A stretch of DNA of 64,000 nucleotides from NCBI GenBank assembly GCA_002346535.1, contig DDZZ01000057.1, positions 1 through 64,000 of the forward strand, in the 5' to 3' direction. The translations under genes were made by a program, and so were the position numbers. Numbering within the stretch: position 1 is the first letter of the stretch; the number at the start of each line of letters is the position of its first letter. Shown here piece by piece: positions 42,257 to 51,700 of the stretch. The stretch is from Opitutales bacterium UBA2995. Lineage in GTDB: Bacteria; Verrucomicrobiota; Verrucomicrobiia; Opitutales; UBA2995. A model generated the notes under the pieces. That model saw nothing but the letters and a program-made list of their open reading frames with translations. It had not been told where the DNA came from and searched no databases.

Positions 42257-42330
42257 GAGGCCACTTCTAATTTGATTGCCAAATTCTACACCCTGAAATC
42301 AGATAATTTCGAATCCGCAAAACAAACTCC

Positions 42331-43263
42331 ATGTATCTTTCGCGACGCTCCTTTCTTCAAAAAAGCGGCATAGGAACTGCCCTGTTGGCAAACAGTGCTG
42401 CAAGCTCTATAAAACTCTCGGCTGGGGAGCCCTTTCTCCGCCCTGGAAAACCGCGGTTACGCCTGGCACTGGCGGGATATTCCTTCCGCAAGCAATTCCT
42501 TTGGAACAAGGGGAAACCTCAAGCACCCAGAAACAAATCAAGACCGATGGATTTCTTTAAATTTATCGATTACTGTGCGGACCACGGATGCGAAGGCGCA
42601 GAACTCACTGGGTACTATATTCCGCCCGATGCTGGAAATAAGTATTTTCTGGATATTCGACGCCACGCACACCTTCGTGGAATAAGCATCTGCGGCACAG
42701 CAATCGGCAATGACTTTTCTTTAGCCAAGGGAATCAAACGTGACTACGAGGTCGAAGCGGCCAGACATGGAATCGATCAGGCAGCCATGATGGGTGCTCC
42801 GCACGTGCGATTTTTCGCGGGAACCGCAAAGGGCTTTTCAGCAGGATCGGAACGAATTCAAAACTGTATAGAAGCCCTCCAGATCTGCAGCGATTACGCG
42901 GGCGATCGAGGCATTTTTGTCGGCGTCGAAAATCACGGCGCTATCTCTGTTGGACAGCTACTTGAAATAATAAGCAAAGTAGACAGCCCTTGGATAGGCA
43001 TCAATCTTGATACGGGTAATTTCTTTTCGGATAAACCCTACGATGATATCGAACAATGCGCCCTCCACGCCGTCAACGTTCAGGTTAAAATCAATATGCA
43101 AACCCCGGAGCGAAAAAAATATCCTGCCAACCTTAATAAAGTTATGGATATTCTCAAACGTGCTAATTATCAGGGATATGTTGTCCTGGAATACGAAGAA
43201 GAAGATCCTTTCGGTGAAATTCCACACTGGCTTGAAAAACTAAGCGAAGCAATCCATGCTTGA
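42331..43263 (+). CDS. Exported sugar phosphate isomerase/epimerase-like TIM barrel
   Basis: The 310-aa protein begins with a twin-arginine signal (LSRRSFLQKSGIGTALLAN). The body is an AP-endonuclease-2 type TIM barrel: FIDYCADHGCEGAELTGYY, FVGVENHGAIS, WIGINLDTGNFF and GYVVLEYEEEDP contain the Glu/Asp/His residues that usually bind metal. It could act on non-phosphorylated sugars (xylose-isomerase- or 3-keto-sugar-epimerase-like). The stop overlaps the start of the next gene by 8 bases, implying coupled translation with the cyclase. Confidence 0.87.
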   Translation: MYLSRRSFLQKSGIGTALLANSAASSIKLSAGEPFLRPGKPRLRLALAGYSFRKQFLWNKGKPQAPRNKSRPMDFFKFIDYCADHGCEGAELTGYYIPPDAGNKYFLDIRRHAHLRGISICGTAIGNDFSLAKGIKRDYEVEAARHGIDQAAMMGAPHVRFFAGTAKGFSAGSERIQNCIEALQICSDYAGDRGIFVGVENHGAISVGQLLEIISKVDSPWIGINLDTGNFFSDKPYDDIEQCALHAVNVQVKINMQTPERKKYPANLNKVMDILKRANYQGYVVLEYEEEDPFGEIPHWLEKLSEAIHA

Positions 43264-44221
43264 TTTGAAAACACTCTCTCTTTTCTTACTTCTCACGCTA
43301 CCTTTTTCAATATCCTACGCAGATGGTCACAAAAACCTTACTGCCGAAGACATCAAGGCAATGGCCGATGAGCTATCCAATTGGGGACGCTGGGGCGACG
43401 ACGACGAAAAAGGGGCGCTCAATCTGATCACTCCGCAAAAAAGGATCGAAGCAGCCGCGCTGGTAAAGGAAGGCATTTCAATTTCCCTGGCTCGGGATGT
43501 ATTAAAAACAATCGCTCCAGATAACCCTAGACCCTTCATGCACACCATGGTCGGTATGGGGCCCCAGTGGAATTCAGACAATTTCTCAGTTTCCTACCAT
43601 GGCTTTGCCCACTCCCACATTGATGCGCTTTGTCATTACATTCATCAAGGCAGGATGTACAACGGATTCTCGAGTGATTTTGTCAGCAAAGAAGGCGCTG
43701 CTAAGCTAGATGTGAGGAACATGAAAGAAGGCATCTTTACTCGAGGGGTGCTGATTGATGCAACCAAGTTTAAGGGAGTTAAATATCTGGAGCCGGGAAC
43801 AGCCCTTTTCCCAGAAGATTTGGACAGTTGGGAAGAAATGGTAGGCGTTAAAATCAAATCAGGTGATGCTGTTATCCTCTACACAGGCCGTTGGGCACGT
43901 CGCGATGATTTGGGCCCGTGGCCTGGGGGAGCGGGAGGACTCTACGCATCCTGCGCACGCTGGTTGAAGGAAAGGGATATCGCCGTGATAGGAAGTGATG
44001 CCGGTAGTGATGTCAGCCCCTCCGGTGTTGAAGGAGTCAGCTCACCAATTCACATGATGATGCTCTACGTGATGGGAGTTCCCATTCTAGACTGCCTGGA
44101 ACTTGAGCGCTTGGCTGAAAAATGCGATGAACTCAATCGCTACGATTTTCTATTAACTGTCGCACCTATCCCAGTTGAAGGTGGTACAGGATCTCCGTTA
44201 AACCCAATTGCGACTTTTTAG
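43256..44221 (+). CDS. Secreted cyclase family protein (kynurenine formamidase-like)
   Basis: The 321-aa protein has a signal peptide (FLLLTLPFSISYADG). The cyclase/formamidase metal motif is seen as HGFAHSHIDALCHYIHQG (H-x-x-x-H-x-D-x-x-x-H). SNWGRWGDDDEKGALNLIT is the usual opening of the large subgroup in Proteobacteria and PVC bacteria. AVIGSDAGSDVSPSG and SPIHMMMLYVMGVPILDCL follow as expected. Known members hydrolyse N-formylkynurenine or cyclic amides; the substrate here is open. Co-translated with the isomerase-like gene. Confidence 0.88.
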   Translation: MLDLKTLSLFLLLTLPFSISYADGHKNLTAEDIKAMADELSNWGRWGDDDEKGALNLITPQKRIEAAALVKEGISISLARDVLKTIAPDNPRPFMHTMVGMGPQWNSDNFSVSYHGFAHSHIDALCHYIHQGRMYNGFSSDFVSKEGAAKLDVRNMKEGIFTRGVLIDATKFKGVKYLEPGTALFPEDLDSWEEMVGVKIKSGDAVILYTGRWARRDDLGPWPGGAGGLYASCARWLKERDIAVIGSDAGSDVSPSGVEGVSSPIHMMMLYVMGVPILDCLELERLAEKCDELNRYDFLLTVAPIPVEGGTGSPLNPIATF

Positions 44222-44289
44222 AAACAGGTTAGCTTTAAAACTCAGATAAGTCTACGGTGCTGTCGGAAAAGCATGTATCCGAAATTTAA

Positions 44290-45777
44290 TCACGCGATGA
44301 TCGGCTTCACCACGTGCCCGTGCACATCGGTCAAACGATAATGGCGACCCTGAAACTTGTAGGTCAGCTTTTTGTGGTCCACCCCAAGTAGATGTAAAAG
44401 AGTAGCATGGAGGTCATGTACGCTTACGGGATCAGAGACGATGTTATAACTAAAGTCATCCGTTTCACCAAAACTGAAACCGGGTTTTACACCGCCACCG
44501 GCCATGAACATGCTAAAGCACCGCGGATGATGATCCCGACCATATTGTTTCGGAGTTAACTCGCCCTGACAGTAAACGGTGCGCCCAAACTCTCCACCCC
44601 ACACAATCAATGTGTCTTCCAACATACCCCTCTGCTTCAAATCCTGAATGAGTCCGGCGGTAGCTTGATCGGTATCCCCACACTGCTTTGTCATAACATG
44701 AGGTAACAGGCCATGCGCATCCCAACCTCGGTGGAATAACTGGACAAATCGCACCCCGCGCTCAGCCAATCGTCTAGCCAACAAACAATTATTGGCATAA
44801 CTGCCGGGTTGTTTGGCATCTTCACCATAGAGTTCGAAGGTACTGTCTGGCTCAGTCGATACATCCGCCAGCTCCGGAACTGAAGTCTGCATGCGAAAGG
44901 CCATCTCGTACTGGGAGATACGGGTTTCGATCTCCGGGTCGCCATAGTCATCGAACTTCATCTGGTTCATGGCGGCGATGTAATCGAGTGTTTTGCGTCG
45001 AACCTCGGAACTCATTCCGTCGGGATTATTCAAATAAAGAACTGGATCTTTCCCGCCGGAAAATTTAACGCCTTGGTGTCTCGAAGGCAAAAAGCCAGAA
45101 CCCCATAATCGGTCGTAAAGCGGTTGTCCCTCTCGACCAGTACCAACCGAGGTCATCGCCACAAAAGTTGGGAGATTTTCATTTTCACTACCAAGGCCAT
45201 AGGAAAGCCAAGCCCCGATACTGGGTCGACCCGCAATCTGGAAACCGGTTTGAAAAAATGTAATTGCCGGATCGTGGTTGATTGCCTCGGTATGCATCGA
45301 CTTAACGACGCACAACTCATCCACCACCTTCGACAAATTTGGCATCAGCTCTGGGTTCATCCATAGACCACTTTCACCTACTTGCTTTAGGTCGTAAATC
45401 GACCTGGCAATGGGAAACGAAGATTGCCCGGCTGTCATACCGGTGAGCCGTTGGCCATTGAATACCGAATCCGGTGTCTCCAGCCCATGGACCTTGTTCA
45501 AGTAAGGCTTGTGATCGAACAATTCCATTTGGGACGGACCGCCTGATTGAAAGAGGTAAATAACCCGTTTGGCCTTCGGAGCAAAATTCGGAAAACCGGG
45601 AAGTCCGTTGCCTTTAGAAGGTTGAGCCAAGAGATTCTCATTCAACAAGGATGCCAAAGCTACACCACCCAGCCCCTTGGCTGCTTTGCCCAGAAAATAG
45701 CGACGAGTCATGGTCAATGGATTGCACGATAACTTTGCGTAATTGTGGCATTCGCTACTATGCATTTGGTTCTTCAT
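44290..45777 (-). CDS. DUF1501 protein (second copy)
   Basis: The 495-aa protein has a Tat-type start (MTRRYFLGKAAKGLGGVALAS) about 23 residues into the frame; an internal ATG before it is a possible start. Diagnostic stretches are VIYLFQSGGPSQMELFDHKP, RLAERGVRFVQLFHRGWDAHG, IVWGGEFGRTVYCQG and DHHPRCFSMFMAGGGVKPG, ending RLTDVHGHVVKPIIA. It follows the cytochrome/DUF1549/DUF1553 gene after 3 bases, the canonical order of this paired system. Enzymatic role unknown. Confidence 0.92.
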   Translation of the reverse strand: MKNQMHSSECHNYAKLSCNPLTMTRRYFLGKAAKGLGGVALASLLNENLLAQPSKGNGLPGFPNFAPKAKRVIYLFQSGGPSQMELFDHKPYLNKVHGLETPDSVFNGQRLTGMTAGQSSFPIARSIYDLKQVGESGLWMNPELMPNLSKVVDELCVVKSMHTEAINHDPAITFFQTGFQIAGRPSIGAWLSYGLGSENENLPTFVAMTSVGTGREGQPLYDRLWGSGFLPSRHQGVKFSGGKDPVLYLNNPDGMSSEVRRKTLDYIAAMNQMKFDDYGDPEIETRISQYEMAFRMQTSVPELADVSTEPDSTFELYGEDAKQPGSYANNCLLARRLAERGVRFVQLFHRGWDAHGLLPHVMTKQCGDTDQATAGLIQDLKQRGMLEDTLIVWGGEFGRTVYCQGELTPKQYGRDHHPRCFSMFMAGGGVKPGFSFGETDDFSYNIVSDPVSVHDLHATLLHLLGVDHKKLTYKFQGRHYRLTDVHGHVVKPIIA

Positions 45778-45780
45778 CTA

Positions 45781-48700
45781 TCACTCCTTAGTGACTACCT
45801 CATCAATATTAAGCAGCATATTAGCAAATGTCGTTGCGGCTGCAAGTTTCTTCGGGTCTAGATTTTCTAGTGCTTTGGACTCACCGACTGCGACAAGTTT
45901 CTCAGAAGATTCGATATCACCCGAATAAAGCCATTGATAATCCTTGTAAGCATTTTCCAATAAAAATTGTTCTCTGGAATTGGGATACCGGGCAGCCACC
46001 ATGCGGAATGCAAATTCAACCTGATCCGTAACCGTTTCTCCGCCCTCAAGCAATATCCTTTGCCCCAAATTGCGTGCCGCCTCCACGAAGGCTTTTTCAT
46101 TCAACATCGTAAGTGCCTGAAGCGGGGTGTTGGTCCGTTTTGGTAAAACGATACAGGATTCCCGATCGGCTGCATCCATCATCGTCATGGATGGAGGAGG
46201 AATCGTACGTTTCCAAAAGGTGTACAAACTGCGGCGGTAGAGATCATCACCCTCCGACTGTTCATAAGTCATATTGCTCAAATATTCCCAGAAATTATCC
46301 GGCTGGTAAGGGCTGACTGAAGGTCCTCCGATATTATCCACCAGCAACCCGCTCACGGCCAGCGCCTGGTCCCGTGAGGCATGAGCGGATAAGCGCTGCC
46401 TGGTACCCCGTGCATACAGCTGGTTATCCGGATCTTTTTCCAACAAATTGGCAGTTACACGGGATGATTGCCGGTAGGTAGCGCTGGATACGATCAACCT
46501 TTGCATTGCCTTGACGTCCCAATTGAGACGAACAAATTCATCAGCCAGCCAATCGAGGAGATCCGGATGCGTGGGACGAGATCCCTGAATCCCAAAGTCT
46601 TCAGCGGTCTTTACCAAGCCATGGCCGAAATATTTTAGCCAATAGCGATTAGCCGCTACTCGACTGGTCAACGGATGTTTTCCGCTTACCAACCACTCGG
46701 CCAAACCCAATCGGTTAGGAGCATATGGGGAATTAGAATCAGACAGTAAATCCGGTAGTTTGCGCTCCACTATGGCTCCAAGTTCGTGGTATACGCCACG
46801 CACGCGGATGTGTGTCTCCCTTGGTTCCTCCATTTCTTGCATAACCATGGTGGACGGAAGCGAGTCTTGATATTTCAGACGGTCCAACCGTGCCTCATAG
46901 TACGTGCTGGCCAATGCTTGGTGACGTTTCGATGCCGCATTACTCAAGAAATAAGAACGTAATTTTTTGGAGGCCGTTTCTGTTCTTCGCTTAACCTTTG
47001 TGGCCGCAATTTCACGGATTTGCTCCGGCACAGCGAGCATTTCAATTTCATCATCCCAAAGTGTGCGATTATATATCCGTAGCTCATCCACCATGCCTTT
47101 AAAATCAGGCCCATGAACGCCACCACCTACTTTGAATACTCCATTTTTTGAAAAGGCGTTGTGGTTGCTATTGGAGCTTTGAATTTGGTCCGTCGGAACT
47201 TCTTTTCCATCAAGGTAAATTTTCTGACCAAGGGCTCGCTTGGATCCGTCGTTGGTTAGTACAACGTGTCGCCATTCACCAGGTATCAGGGATTCAATTG
47301 TTTCAACAGCCCCTACTCCGGAAATCCAGCCCGAAATGATGTAGAACTGCAATTTACCATCCCGAAGTTCAACCGCCACACCGGGCCGGCCCATATTGGG
47401 ATTTTGCCGTGATACAATAACGCCCTGGCTAACGTCATCCGGATTCAACCAAAATGAGAGACTGTATCGATACTCGCTAACAAATATAGGTTCACTTTCC
47501 ACTTGAAAATGGCTTTCACCGTCAAGCCTGGCGGCTGTACCCGATACACCACTACTTAAATACGGCTGACCCTTGGTCACCGATAATCCTTTGTCTTTTC
47601 CATCAAAAGAGTAGTAATATACCAAACCGTCCTTCATGAAATTCTCCTCAGAAGCGTGAGACACTCCAGCGGATTCCCATGATTTTTGGTCACTGGCAAT
47701 TTCCACTTCAGCTTGCTCAAGCGCTATAAGGGATTTGGCTATGACTTCATCCTTTCCAAAAACAACCTCGAACTCATCCTTTGTGGGCGCCGTGATCCAT
47801 GGCTCGGAATTCCCATATTTTACGGCACGGCCCGATTCCCGAATACTGTTAAAAAAGGATATCAGTTGATAATACTCTTTCGTTAAAAATGGATCGTATT
47901 TGTGATCATGGCAACGGGCACAGCCCATGGTCAGCCCCATCCAGACCGTCGACGTTGTGTCCACGCGGTCGACTGCATTCTCTAGAAGATACTCCTCAAA
48001 TACTATTCCGGATTCGGAATTATAACGGTGATTGCGGTTGAATCCAGTAGCGATGATTTGCTCCAAGGTTGGGTTCGGCAAAAGGTCGCCGGCAAGTTGT
48101 TCGATCGTGAATTGATCAAAAGGCATGTTCTGATTGTAGGCTTCGATCACCCAATCACGCCACCGCCACATATCGCGCGGACCGTCGTTTTGATAGCCAT
48201 CCGTATCGGCATAACGGGCGGCGTCAAGCCAAGGAAGCGCCATCGCTTCACCGTAGTTAGACGAAGCCAACAGTCGATCAACGACGCGTTCATAGGCACC
48301 GGGGGCATCATCAGCCAGAAATGTATCGACTTCTGTGAGCGTAGGCGGCAATCCCGTCAGATCGAGGGTAACTCTTCGAATTAAGGTCGTTTTTTCAGCT
48401 TCTGGGGAAGGGGACAAACCGTTCTCCTCGAGCTTGGCCATTACGAAATGATCGATCTCGTTTCTGGGCCACTTGATATAATTGATTTTTGGCAAGGCTG
48501 GCCGGACAACTGGCTCAAAGGACCAGTGCTCCTCCCATTTTGCTCCTTCTTCAATCCAACGGCGGATGGTGTCTTTTTCGCTTTGTTTCAAGCTGAGCCC
48601 GGAATCAGGGTGTGGCATTAGGTCATCTTCGTCATCAGCGTAAATTCGCCAGATAATCTCACTTTTTTCAGGATTTCCTGGAACTATGGGGTAATAACCG

Positions 48701-48915
48701 CCACCCAAATCGGCAAAAGCACCTTCAGGAGTATCCAGCCGCATATCGGCCTCACGAGCTCTTTCATCCGGTCCATGGCATTTAAAGCAATTTTCCGATA
48801 AAATCGGCAAGACCTGGCGATTGAATTCGATTTCGCCAAAAAGCGATCCATCCAGCACAAATATAAGGCCAAATTGGACTAAACTTAGAAGGCGGTTTCT
48901 TATTAAATATACCAC
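45781..48915 (-). CDS. PSCyt1 - DUF1549 - LamG - DUF1553 protein
   Basis: Large exported protein. I prefer GTG 48915 as start because it gives a signal peptide (RNRLLSLVQFGLIFVLDGSLF); the frame reaches back to TTG 48951. The planctomycete cytochrome C1 domain has the haem motif CFKCH at about 43-47. DUF1549 follows, with WLDAARYADTDGYQ and a second haem-type motif in GCARCHDHKYDP. A concanavalin/LamG domain is inserted next, starting with LVYYYSFDGKDKG. DUF1553 closes the protein (ANRYWLKYFGHGLVKTAEDFG, SSATYRQSSR). The combination suggests a sugar-binding surface redox protein acting with DUF1501 (inference). Confidence 0.9.
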   Translation of the reverse strand: MVYLIRNRLLSLVQFGLIFVLDGSLFGEIEFNRQVLPILSENCFKCHGPDERAREADMRLDTPEGAFADLGGGYYPIVPGNPEKSEIIWRIYADDEDDLMPHPDSGLSLKQSEKDTIRRWIEEGAKWEEHWSFEPVVRPALPKINYIKWPRNEIDHFVMAKLEENGLSPSPEAEKTTLIRRVTLDLTGLPPTLTEVDTFLADDAPGAYERVVDRLLASSNYGEAMALPWLDAARYADTDGYQNDGPRDMWRWRDWVIEAYNQNMPFDQFTIEQLAGDLLPNPTLEQIIATGFNRNHRYNSESGIVFEEYLLENAVDRVDTTSTVWMGLTMGCARCHDHKYDPFLTKEYYQLISFFNSIRESGRAVKYGNSEPWITAPTKDEFEVVFGKDEVIAKSLIALEQAEVEIASDQKSWESAGVSHASEENFMKDGLVYYYSFDGKDKGLSVTKGQPYLSSGVSGTAARLDGESHFQVESEPIFVSEYRYSLSFWLNPDDVSQGVIVSRQNPNMGRPGVAVELRDGKLQFYIISGWISGVGAVETIESLIPGEWRHVVLTNDGSKRALGQKIYLDGKEVPTDQIQSSNSNHNAFSKNGVFKVGGGVHGPDFKGMVDELRIYNRTLWDDEIEMLAVPEQIREIAATKVKRRTETASKKLRSYFLSNAASKRHQALASTYYEARLDRLKYQDSLPSTMVMQEMEEPRETHIRVRGVYHELGAIVERKLPDLLSDSNSPYAPNRLGLAEWLVSGKHPLTSRVAANRYWLKYFGHGLVKTAEDFGIQGSRPTHPDLLDWLADEFVRLNWDVKAMQRLIVSSATYRQSSRVTANLLEKDPDNQLYARGTRQRLSAHASRDQALAVSGLLVDNIGGPSVSPYQPDNFWEYLSNMTYEQSEGDDLYRRSLYTFWKRTIPPPSMTMMDAADRESCIVLPKRTNTPLQALTMLNEKAFVEAARNLGQRILLEGGETVTDQVEFAFRMVAARYPNSREQFLLENAYKDYQWLYSGDIESSEKLVAVGESKALENLDPKKLAAATTFANMLLNIDEVVTKE

Positions 48916-49099
48916 GTTGACGGGTAAAATGTGAAAAGACAGGTAAATCAATCCCTATTGGAATTCAATCCTATCAAGAGATTCTCTCATAACATTCAAC
49001 TATAATTAAATAAGTAATAAGAATGCTAAAGGTCTTAATCTTGAGCTCAAGTAATTTATGATCTAAGATTATAGCAATCCAAATCTAATACCACGAACC

Positions 49100-49750
49100 A
49101 TGAAAAATCTCCGAATCCTCGCACTTTTATTTTTCGCAGACACACTATTCGCTAAGTCGGAACAACAACTCGCCAACTTTTTAAACCGCAACCATGCATC
49201 CGTATTGGAAAAGTGAACACAACCTTGAGACCATCGGATTTTTCGAGGCAGTAAACGAACGACGCAGCTTTAATAATCGTGAACAGCACAAAAGCCATGG
49301 ATGATTTTGATGCAGATAAAATCGTCCTATAGGGAGGTATCGGTGGATCCATGCTTGCAATCGGAACTGCTTCAAAAACCCATGTGGCGAGTGTGATCCT
49401 AGGTGAACTTGCAACAGTCCTCCTATTTTCAGAACTGGACTCAGCACGCAACCGGTCGGACTACGAATCTATCATGAAGGATCCTAAAATTTTATATGGG
49501 AGATTTCAAGAAACGGACACGTGCCATGTTCAAAGCAATCGACAGTCGCATCCTGATTCTACACGGCGATATCCACGCACTAAAGAAAATTAATTCCGAA
49601 TTGATCGTGCCGGAACTCGAGAAACTCGGCAAGAACGCCATTTATTCGGTCTACCCCGGACTGAATCATGGATTCTATTGGGCAAACACCGGAGCCACCC
49701 TGAAACCCATCAAAAAAAATCTTGAAAGAAGTTTCGGCCCACATCGATAA
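49100..49750 (+). pseudogene. Decayed alpha/beta hydrolase (prolyl-oligopeptidase/dienelactone type)
   Basis: ATG 49100 opens a signal peptide (MKNLRILALLFFADTLFA) but the frame stops at 49214. Further pieces in shifting frames read DDFDADKIVL, stop, GGIGGSMLAIGTASKTHVAS (degenerate nucleophile elbow: the catalytic Ser is in GGIGG, altered). Later the long piece SRILILHGDIHALKKINSEL and PGLNHGFYWANT contains the Asp-region and catalytic His. At least one frameshift and two stops are needed to join them. The C-terminal 80 residues remain in good frame to TAA at 49750. The gene is dead, though the tail is well kept. Confidence 0.75.
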
Positions 49751-49755
49751 ACATA

Positions 49756-49792
49756 CCGCGATAGCGCGGGCAAAATAGGCAGGGCGACTGCC
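49756..49792. other. Two short adjacent hairpins
   Basis: CCGCG-ATAG-CGCGG (49756-49769) and GGCAG-GGCGA-CTGCC (49778-49792) form two perfect 5-bp stems 8 bases apart, directly after the hydrolase pseudogene stop. No T-run follows, so they do not look like an intrinsic terminator. They could be part of a repeat element, but no second copy was noticed. The rest of 49751-49908 is featureless. Confidence 0.4.
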
Positions 49793-49908
49793 TCCTCGTA
49801 GCGCCGTATTAGGTTATTCGGAATGGCAGAGCAGGAATGGTCTTGCCCTATATGCATTTTGGTTAAAAATTGCACTAAACACCGTTTCGTTTCATAATTC
49901 ATCTCCTC

Positions 49909-50871
49909 ATGAAATATTTTCACATACTACTTGCCCCCCTTTTACTTTTATGGGGTTGCCAACCTTCTCAAAAAACAGCAGGTCCCTCCATCAAGGTCCT
50001 CCTTATTGAAGGCCAAAACAACCACCGAAACTGGCCCGAAACCTCCCCATTGATGAAATCCACGCTAGAGAAAACGGGCAGGTTTGAGGTTACAATTACA
50101 CGCACGCCTCCCAGTGATGGAAGGAAACAAGATTTCAGTGCTTCCCAGCCATTGATTGCCGACATGCCGGAAGACCTCCAGCAGCAATGGGCAACCTGGC
50201 GTCCCGATTTTACTCCTTACGACGTAGTTATTTCAAACTATAACGGTGTCTTCTGGCCGGAGGAGGTTCAGCTCGATTTTGTTGAGTTCGTAAACAATGG
50301 AGGAGGATTTGTCCCCATCCATGCTGCGAACAACGCATTTACCAATTGGGAAGAATATCAAAAAATCATCGGCGTAGGTGGATGGTATGGACGTTGGACC
50401 GAAAAACACGGCTCCAAAATCATATGGCAAGACGGAAAAATGGTATTGGACAATAGTCCGGGTAAATGTGGAGCGCACGGGAAACGACAACCGGTTTACA
50501 TAGACAATCGCAATCAAGACCACCCCATCATTAAAGGTTTTCCATCTACCTGGAAACATCCTACCGATGAGATCTACTACAATATGTGTGGACCAGCAAA
50601 GGGGATTAATGTGGTGGCCAGCGCGTATTCAGATCCTGATACAGGAGGAAGTGGTAAAAATCAACCCATCGTGATTACCCTGAACTATGGGCAAGGCCGA
50701 GTCTTTCACAACATGCTCGGTCACACAACAGAGGCATTTACCGGCGCAGGGTTCCAACACCTTTTGGTCCGCGGGACTGAATGGGCAGCCACCGGAAAGG
50801 TAACCTTCCCTGAACCCGATACTGCTGATTTTTCCACGAGCACCATCGTCACCAAAGAACCCGGAGCCTGA
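49909..50871 (+). CDS. ThuA-domain lipoprotein
   Basis: The 320-aa protein has a lipoprotein signal (LAPLLLLWGC, lipid-modified Cys17). The ThuA (trehalose-utilisation, class I amidotransferase-like) fold is shown by VLLIEGQNNHRNWPETSPL, DVVISNYNGVFWPEEV, VEFVNNGGGFVPIHAANNAF and the late GQGRVFHNMLGHT. Such proteins are common in PVC bacteria near sugar and sulfatase genes and may bind or modify sugars at the membrane; activity is unproven. It is followed by 183 bases with no recognised feature, then the KDPG aldolase gene. Confidence 0.9.
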   Translation: MKYFHILLAPLLLLWGCQPSQKTAGPSIKVLLIEGQNNHRNWPETSPLMKSTLEKTGRFEVTITRTPPSDGRKQDFSASQPLIADMPEDLQQQWATWRPDFTPYDVVISNYNGVFWPEEVQLDFVEFVNNGGGFVPIHAANNAFTNWEEYQKIIGVGGWYGRWTEKHGSKIIWQDGKMVLDNSPGKCGAHGKRQPVYIDNRNQDHPIIKGFPSTWKHPTDEIYYNMCGPAKGINVVASAYSDPDTGGSGKNQPIVITLNYGQGRVFHNMLGHTTEAFTGAGFQHLLVRGTEWAATGKVTFPEPDTADFSTSTIVTKEPGA

Positions 50872-51054
50872 GACTAATTTCAAAAAGGATACGGCATCGG
50901 CTATTGGGCTTAATCTTATAAATCAATGAATCTCCTGTCAAATTCTCCACCAAGAATTAGCGATTGATTCAACGATTGAGCAGAAAAAGAGATAGAGGGC
51001 TTGCCGAGTACGACTTCGTCAACAAACTCCGAATTTTGATCTCTTATTTGCTCT

Positions 51055-51699
51055 ATGTTTCCCAAAAACCTGCATCAAAAAATCAAAGCCTCGAAAGTGG
51101 TGGCCGTTTTGGTAATCGATAAGGCCGAGCACGCTGTCCCGGTTGCCCAAGCACTCATTCGCGGAGGTTTAGCCACCATGGAATTGACCCTGCGAACACC
51201 TGCGGCGCTTCCAGCTTTGAAAGCGATAAGGGAGGGGGTTCCTGAAATGCTGGCGGGGATCGGCACGATATTGACAACCGAACAAGTCGATCAGGTAGTC
51301 GAAGCAGGGGCGGCTTTCGGAGTAGCCCCTGGAATGAATCCCATAATTATCAAACACGCTCAGGACCGAGGGCTACCTTTCGGGCCAGGCATCATGACGC
51401 CGAGCGACATCGAAACCGCCATTGAATTGGGTTGCCGCACTATTAAATATTTTCCAGCAGAAACCTCAGGCGGCATCAAACACCTGACGGGAATTGCCGC
51501 ACCTTACATACACCTCGGATTAGACTTCATACCACTTGGCGGTTTGAATGCCAACAACATGACCGACTACCTCCGCTCACCTCTTATTTCGGCAATTGGC
51601 GGCTCCTGGATCGCAAAACAGGATGTGATCAACGCCGAAGATTGGGATACAATCGAAAAAAATGCTCGAGAAGCCCGAGAAATAGCTGACTCAATTTAA
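51055..51699 (+). CDS. eda: 2-dehydro-3-deoxy-phosphogluconate (KDPG/KDPGal) aldolase
   Basis: Cytoplasmic class I aldolase splitting KDPG (or the galacto isomer) to pyruvate and glyceraldehyde-3-phosphate, final step of Entner-Doudoroff-type sugar-acid breakdown. In its 214 aa the general base Glu43 and Arg47 are in MELTLRTPAA, the Schiff-base Lys131 is in CRTIKYFPAE, and the substrate-phosphate loop is in FIPLGGLNANN followed by IGGSWIA. It is 1 base upstream of the KDG kinase gene, so the two form a tight operon. Confidence 0.93.
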   Translation: MFPKNLHQKIKASKVVAVLVIDKAEHAVPVAQALIRGGLATMELTLRTPAALPALKAIREGVPEMLAGIGTILTTEQVDQVVEAGAAFGVAPGMNPIIIKHAQDRGLPFGPGIMTPSDIETAIELGCRTIKYFPAETSGGIKHLTGIAAPYIHLGLDFIPLGGLNANNMTDYLRSPLISAIGGSWIAKQDVINAEDWDTIEKNAREAREIADSI

Positions 51700-51700
51700 T

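Noticed and set aside
49756..49792. Intrinsic transcription terminator
   Set aside because: Two GC-rich stems are present but no T-run follows.
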